Origin: Kiloniella laminariae DSM 19542
Lineage (GTDB): Bacteria; Pseudomonadota; Alphaproteobacteria; Kiloniellales; Kiloniellaceae
DNA length: 64,000 bases
Reading direction: 5' to 3'
NCBI RefSeq assembly: GCF_000374005.1
Contig: NZ_KB893134.1
Location: 274,084-338,083, forward strand
Shown: in pieces, positions 60,376 through 64,000 of the stretch
How positions within the stretch are numbered: the first letter of the stretch is position 1
Layout: every line of letters starts with the position of its first letter
Program-made: the position numbers and the translations under genes
The notes under the pieces: model-generated
What the model was told of the DNA's origin: nothing
Databases searched by the model: none
Seen by the model: only the letters and a program-made list of their open reading frames with translations

Positions 60376-60528
60376 GGTCTGACGGGCAGGGAAAAAGCGG
60401 TGCCCCGGGAGTTCCCGTGAACCGGGATACGGTCTTGTTGACGAGATCCGAGGCTTTATCTTGTATGATGACCGGGAAAGCTGCTAGTTTTCCGGAATAA
60501 AAGGAAAGCGCCTGCGGAAAGGGAAGGC

Positions 60529-60933
60529 ATGATAGGGATGGTTTTGGTTACCCATGGTAACCTGGCGATCGAATTCGTGGCGGCATTACAACATGTCGTG
60601 GGCGAACAGAGCCATATTGCGACGGTTTGTATCGGACCGGATGATGATATGGAACAACGCCGCAAGGATATCCTCAGTTCTGTAAAGCAGGTGGACGACG
60701 GCCAAGGTGTTGTGATCCTGACAGACATGTTTGGAGGCACACCATCCAATCTGGCGATCTCGGTGATGGATCAGGCCAATGTCGAGGTGGTTGCAGGGGT
60801 GAACTTGCCCTTGTTGATCAAGCTTGCCGGATTGCGCGAGTGTAAAAAAATGAAGGCTGCAGTTCTTGAAGCGCAGGAAGCGGGACGGAAATATATCCAT
60901 GTTGCTTCAGAGCTTCTCGGGGACAAGGCCTAG
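60529..60933 (+). CDS. PTS EIIA component, mannose family
   Basis: The 134-residue protein begins MIGMVLVTHGNLAIEF; His9 is the expected phosphorylation site. ILTDMFGGTPSNLAIS and GVNLPLLIKLA are conserved EIIA-Man segments. No cognate EIIB, EIIC or EIID is present, as in the regulatory alphaproteobacterial PTS. It sits between rapZ and ptsH. Confidence 0.92.
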   Translation: MIGMVLVTHGNLAIEFVAALQHVVGEQSHIATVCIGPDDDMEQRRKDILSSVKQVDDGQGVVILTDMFGGTPSNLAISVMDQANVEVVAGVNLPLLIKLAGLRECKKMKAAVLEAQEAGRKYIHVASELLGDKA

Positions 60934-60983
60934 GCCTCGGTTGCCGGCAGGTAAGGCCGGATGTTTGCGGCGGGGGAACAAGA

Positions 60984-61250
60984 GTGCTGACGCAGAAAGT
61001 TACCATTCTCAATAAACGGGGGCTGCATGCCCGGGCTTCGGCCAAATTTGTCAAACTGGCAGAGAGCTTTGAGGCGGATGTCACGGTTCGTAAAGACGAT
61101 ACCGCCGTTTCAGGTTGTTCGATTATGGGGCTGATGATGCTGGCGGCAGCGCCAGGCTGTGAAATCGAATTGACGGCAGCGGGGCCTTCCGCCGAGAGCG
61201 CCATGGCAGCGCTGGTCGAACTGGTTGCCAACAAGTTTGATGAGGATTGA
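60984..61250 (+). CDS. ptsH: Phosphocarrier protein HPr
   Basis: The 88-residue HPr has the phosphorylation histidine in LHARASAKFVKLA and the regulatory serine of GCSIMGLMMLAA, the target of HprK. The start is GTG 60984 with GGGGGAACAAGA upstream. It is followed by EI. No sugar permease is visible, consistent with a regulatory PTS. Confidence 0.94.
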   Translation: MLTQKVTILNKRGLHARASAKFVKLAESFEADVTVRKDDTAVSGCSIMGLMMLAAAPGCEIELTAAGPSAESAMAALVELVANKFDED

Positions 61251-61326
61251 ACCGGGGAGATAACCTCCTGTCCGCTATCTGGTCGGGGGATGTGTTTTAA
61301 TAGTGGCAAGAAGTTAGGGAAACTAC

Positions 61327-63093
61327 GTGAAAGAGAATCAGGGCGAAAGGATTTTTGAAGGTCTCGCTGTTTCTCCGGGCGTGGTCATTGGACCTGCCTA
61401 CGTTAGTGAAGCCAGCGACATCCAGATTCAGGAATACCGGGTTCCGACGGCAAAAATTCCCGCTGAACTGATCCGGTTTGCCGACGCGGTAGAACGCGCG
61501 CTTGATCAGGTTTCCAAGCTGCAGGGACAGGCCCAGGATTTCCATGGAACTGCCGCTGAAGAGCTTGGCTATCTGCTGGATGCCCATGTCCAGATGCTGA
61601 AAAGCAGCAGTTTGATCGGGGGTATCAAAGCCCGGATTCAGACAGGGCAGAAAAACGCCGAAGCAGCTGTGATGGCCGAGGTGGGACAGATCGCCCGCAA
61701 GTTCACCTCGATCAAGGACCCCTATCTGCGAACCAAAGCTCATGAAGTCCGGGAAGTGGGACACCGCATTGTGCGGAACCTGAGCAAGATAGAAACTGAC
61801 TCCTATTCCGGCCTCAACGAGAATTCGGTGATTCTGGCAGAAGAAATCACCCCGGCAGATACCGCCATGATGGATCCTGCCTGGATCGGTGGATTTGCGA
61901 CGGTGCTTGGCGGACCGGAAGGTCATACCGCGATCATGGCCCGTTCTCTTGGTCTTCCGGCGGTTCTGGGGGTTCCCGGACTTTTGGCCGGGATTGAAAG
62001 CGGTCAGATTATTATTGTTGATGGCACCAATGGTCTGGTTTTTGTCAATCCGACCGAGGCGCGAATCAAGGATTACAAACGCCGCCAGAAAGATATTGAG
62101 CGGGAAGTCCGCTCGCTGGCACGCCTGCGCGATGTTCCTGCCCTTACCAAGGATGATCACCGGGTTGCCCTGCAGGCCAATGTGGAGCTGCCGAGAGAGA
62201 CCGGACAGGCCGTGGCCAACGGGGCCGAAGGTGTCGGGCTGTTGCGGACTGAGTTTCTGTTCATGAACCGGGATGAACTGCCCACAGAACAAGAGCAGTA
62301 TGAAGCGCTTGCTGAAATCATCGATGGCATGTCCGGGCGTCCGGTGACGGTCCGTACCCTTGATGCAGGGGGGGAAAAACTGGTTTCCGCTCTGGGAACA
62401 GCCCCGAGCGAATCACTGAACCCGGCTCTGGGACTAAGAGCGATCCGATTGTCGCTAAAACATCGGGATTTGCTGGAGACACAGTTGCGGGCGATCCTGC
62501 GGGCCAGCGCGCATGGGCCGTTACGAATTTTGCTGCCGATGGTGACGCATCCGGGCGAGGTGCGCGAAGTGCGCCGCTGCCTGATGGAAGTGGCTGAAGA
62601 ACTCAAACAGCGAGACGTGAGGATTGCAGATCCTCTGCCGCCTCTCGGCATTATGATCGAGGTGCCGGGGGCGGCCCTTCTGGCAGACGGTTTGGCCAAA
62701 GTTGCCGATTTTTTTGCCATCGGCACCAACGACCTGACCATGTATACCCTGGCGATTGACCGTGCCGAGGAACAGGTGGCCTATCTCTATAATCCGCTGC
62801 ATCCGGCGGTGCTCAAACTGATTTCCCTGACTGTAGAGGCCGCGCGACGGGCACATATTCCCGTGTCTGTCTGTGGCGAGGTCGCTGGGGATGTTAACTT
62901 CGCCCCGCTGTTGCTGGGACTGGGGGTCCGTGATCTTTCCATGAGTTCCAATGCCCTGCCCCGGGTGAAAAACCGTATTTTGCAGCTGGATATGGCAGAA
63001 GCAGTTCGCCGGGCAGAAACCATTATGACGCAGCATGATCCAGGCCGTATCGCCATGCTTCTGCAGGACTATAACGAACGCTTCACCAGTTAA
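61327..63093 (+). CDS. ptsI: Phosphoenolpyruvate-protein phosphotransferase (Enzyme I)
   Basis: The 588-residue EI has the phospho-histidine in GGPEGHTAIMARSLGLPAV, the PEP-binding GLLRTEFLFMNR and GGEKLVSALG, and the active-site signature DFFAIGTNDLTMYTLAIDR. It lacks an N-terminal GAF domain, so it is EI rather than EI-Ntr. The start is GTG 61327. It phosphorylates HPr from PEP in the regulatory cascade. Confidence 0.93.
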   Translation: MKENQGERIFEGLAVSPGVVIGPAYVSEASDIQIQEYRVPTAKIPAELIRFADAVERALDQVSKLQGQAQDFHGTAAEELGYLLDAHVQMLKSSSLIGGIKARIQTGQKNAEAAVMAEVGQIARKFTSIKDPYLRTKAHEVREVGHRIVRNLSKIETDSYSGLNENSVILAEEITPADTAMMDPAWIGGFATVLGGPEGHTAIMARSLGLPAVLGVPGLLAGIESGQIIIVDGTNGLVFVNPTEARIKDYKRRQKDIEREVRSLARLRDVPALTKDDHRVALQANVELPRETGQAVANGAEGVGLLRTEFLFMNRDELPTEQEQYEALAEIIDGMSGRPVTVRTLDAGGEKLVSALGTAPSESLNPALGLRAIRLSLKHRDLLETQLRAILRASAHGPLRILLPMVTHPGEVREVRRCLMEVAEELKQRDVRIADPLPPLGIMIEVPGAALLADGLAKVADFFAIGTNDLTMYTLAIDRAEEQVAYLYNPLHPAVLKLISLTVEAARRAHIPVSVCGEVAGDVNFAPLLLGLGVRDLSMSSNALPRVKNRILQLDMAEAVRRAETIMTQHDPGRIAMLLQDYNERFTS

Positions 63094-63098
63094 TCATT

Positions 63099-63791
63099 TT
63101 AGTCCTGCTTCTGGATATCGTCAGGTGTGAGCGGTATCCGCAGAAAGACGCCGAATTCTTCGGTAAAGTTGCAGCTGACCCGGGCATGAACGGCGCCCTG
63201 TTTGTCGTAGAAGCGTGACCTTGGCGAAAGTGGTGTGATGGCTTCGTGCCAGATTCCCGGATGAATACAGATCCCGAAACTGCCGTCACAATAGAAGGCG
63301 ACCCAGTCCTTGGGGTGCATGTCGTCTCCTGTTTTAGCCAGGGCAGTGATGAAGGGGCGGTTATCCAGCGGGTAAAACAGCTGTGCGCCGTCAGGATGGT
63401 AATTGGCGTGCCAGATCAGGAGCTGGTCACGTTTTGCCTCCGGGTTGTCTCTTCTGGCCTTTGCCGGAAGTTCCGACCAACCCAGAATATAGCGGTCCTT
63501 GACGGCCATGTTTTCCCCGAGCAGGAAATCACCTTCCCACCAGAACTCGAAAATGCCTTCAAGGTGCCCTGCTTCATCGCCTGTACCTTCGTCAATGGAA
63601 CGCCAGCCCAATGCTGGCCAGCGGACGATCTCGACCGGGTGGGCCATGTAATCAGTAACAAGAGTGCCAAATCCTTTGAGGCTTTCTGCTGTTGCCCGAA
63701 CCAGCGGAATGTCGAACAGAGGCAATTCGCCAGGTACGGGTGGTGCCATGTAATCGAAGCTTTTTTTCCGGCCTGAATCTTTTGTTGCCAT
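63099..63791 (-). CDS. Ureidoglycolate lyase-family protein (AllA-like)
   Basis: The 230-residue cupin-type protein has VPGELPLFDIPLVRATAESLKGFG, the VRWPALGWRSID.GTGDEAG segment, EFWWEGDFLLGENMAVKDRY, and the histidine-rich IHPGIWHEAITPLS. This is the pattern of proteins annotated as ureidoglycolate lyase, longer than classic AllA; no other purine-catabolism gene is nearby. The ATG at 63791 is favoured by GAGGGACC upstream. Confidence 0.8.
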   Translation of the reverse strand: MATKDSGRKKSFDYMAPPVPGELPLFDIPLVRATAESLKGFGTLVTDYMAHPVEIVRWPALGWRSIDEGTGDEAGHLEGIFEFWWEGDFLLGENMAVKDRYILGWSELPAKARRDNPEAKRDQLLIWHANYHPDGAQLFYPLDNRPFITALAKTGDDMHPKDWVAFYCDGSFGICIHPGIWHEAITPLSPRSRFYDKQGAVHARVSCNFTEEFGVFLRIPLTPDDIQKQD

Positions 63792-63931
63792 GACGGTCCC
63801 TCTGTTTCCTGATGATGCGCCCTGTAGTGAGTTTGCAGCTTGCAAAGAGCAGGGGCGACAATCAAATTAAATAAGCTGTAACATAAATTTAAAAAAATTT
63901 AACTCGCGTTATTATCCGGGGAGAGATCGGT

Positions 63932-64000
63932 ATGCGGCACAGTCAGCTTCGGGCGTTTGATGCTGTGGCAAGGGAGGGGAGCTTTTCCCGGGCGGCCCAG
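63932..64000 (+). CDS. LysR-family regulator (3' truncated by window edge)
   Basis: The first 23 codons encode MRHSQLRAFDAVAREGSFSR and AAQ, a canonical LysR HTH opening. GGGGAGAG precedes the ATG. It is divergent from the AllA-like gene and may control it; only 23 codons are visible. Confidence 0.75.
   Translation, partial: MRHSQLRAFDAVAREGSFSRAAQ

Noticed and set aside
1-64000. CRISPR arrays, prophage structural genes, IS elements or integrases
   Set aside because: No repeat-spacer arrays, transposase or integrase motifs, or terminal inverted repeats with flanking duplications were found.

Overview
The window is a 64 kb piece of an alphaproteobacterial chromosome. It probably comes from a marine or free-living relative of Rhodospirillales/Kiloniellales; that placement is inference. 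The evidence is gene content: a divergent irr / fabA-fabB-fabI arrangement, a chvI-chvG-hprK-rapZ-EIIA(Man)-HPr-EI cluster with the short alphaproteobacterial HPr kinase, rpsO-pnp, a thiBPQ thiamine transporter under a TPP riboswitch, yciB, and a short CHCC zinc-finger protein. Most of the window is ordinary, well-packed chromosome.

Layout. 0-5.2 kb: end of rpsO, pnp with a structured leader, a glycerophosphodiesterase and small accessory enzymes. 5.3-9 kb: type II fatty-acid genes fabA-fabB-fabI facing the iron regulator irr. 9-18.6 kb: an SH3 protein, a 2-hydroxyacid dehydrogenase, a candidate small RNA, a GST, an orphan periplasmic binding protein, riboswitch-controlled thiBPQ and an AraC regulator. 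18.7-25.3 kb: nhaA facing an OxyR-like regulator that lacks the peroxidatic cysteine, an AraC/GyrI regulator, a large Cache-HAMP-PAS histidine kinase and an AhpD-like protein. 25.3-29.1 kb: an AT-rich accessory island with a tight operon of a short TauD-like dioxygenase, a HEPN/zinc-ribbon protein and a DUF2971 protein, preceded by two small orphan ORFs. 29.1-37.6 kb: roxA, a lone ABC membrane domain, a nucleotidyl cyclase, a TetR-controlled block of small VOC/SRPBCC proteins, and an ECF sigma/anti-sigma pair with exported proteins. 37.6-41.4 kb: a second AT-rich island with a type II restriction-modification pair beside tRNA-Arg(CCG). 41.8-55.5 kb: yciB, msrB-msrA, a lipoprotein hydrolase, an ABC ATPase, a DUF4344 metallopeptidase, polA with a coupled upstream small ORF, a phosphoesterase/HAD pair, DoxX, a HugZ-like protein, a cold-shock protein and ferredoxin-NADP reductase. 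55.9-63.1 kb: chvI, an unknown membrane-anchored gene, chvG, hprK, rapZ and the nitrogen/carbon PTS proteins. The window ends in an AllA-like gene and the start of a LysR regulator.

The best candidate for an undescribed system is the dioxygenase/HEPN/DUF2971 operon at 25.7-28.1 kb. Its members overlap or nearly touch. The middle protein carries an RNxxxH ribonuclease motif, and the neighbourhood looks like a defence island. Other items worth testing are the small ORF coupled to polA by an ATGA overlap, the cysteine-lacking OxyR homologue with an OxyR-type site at its own promoter, a TetR promoter whose operator fills the -35/-10 spacer and whose mRNA should be leaderless, the gene between chvI and chvG, and a 76-bp inverted-repeat element after the CHCC zinc-finger gene.
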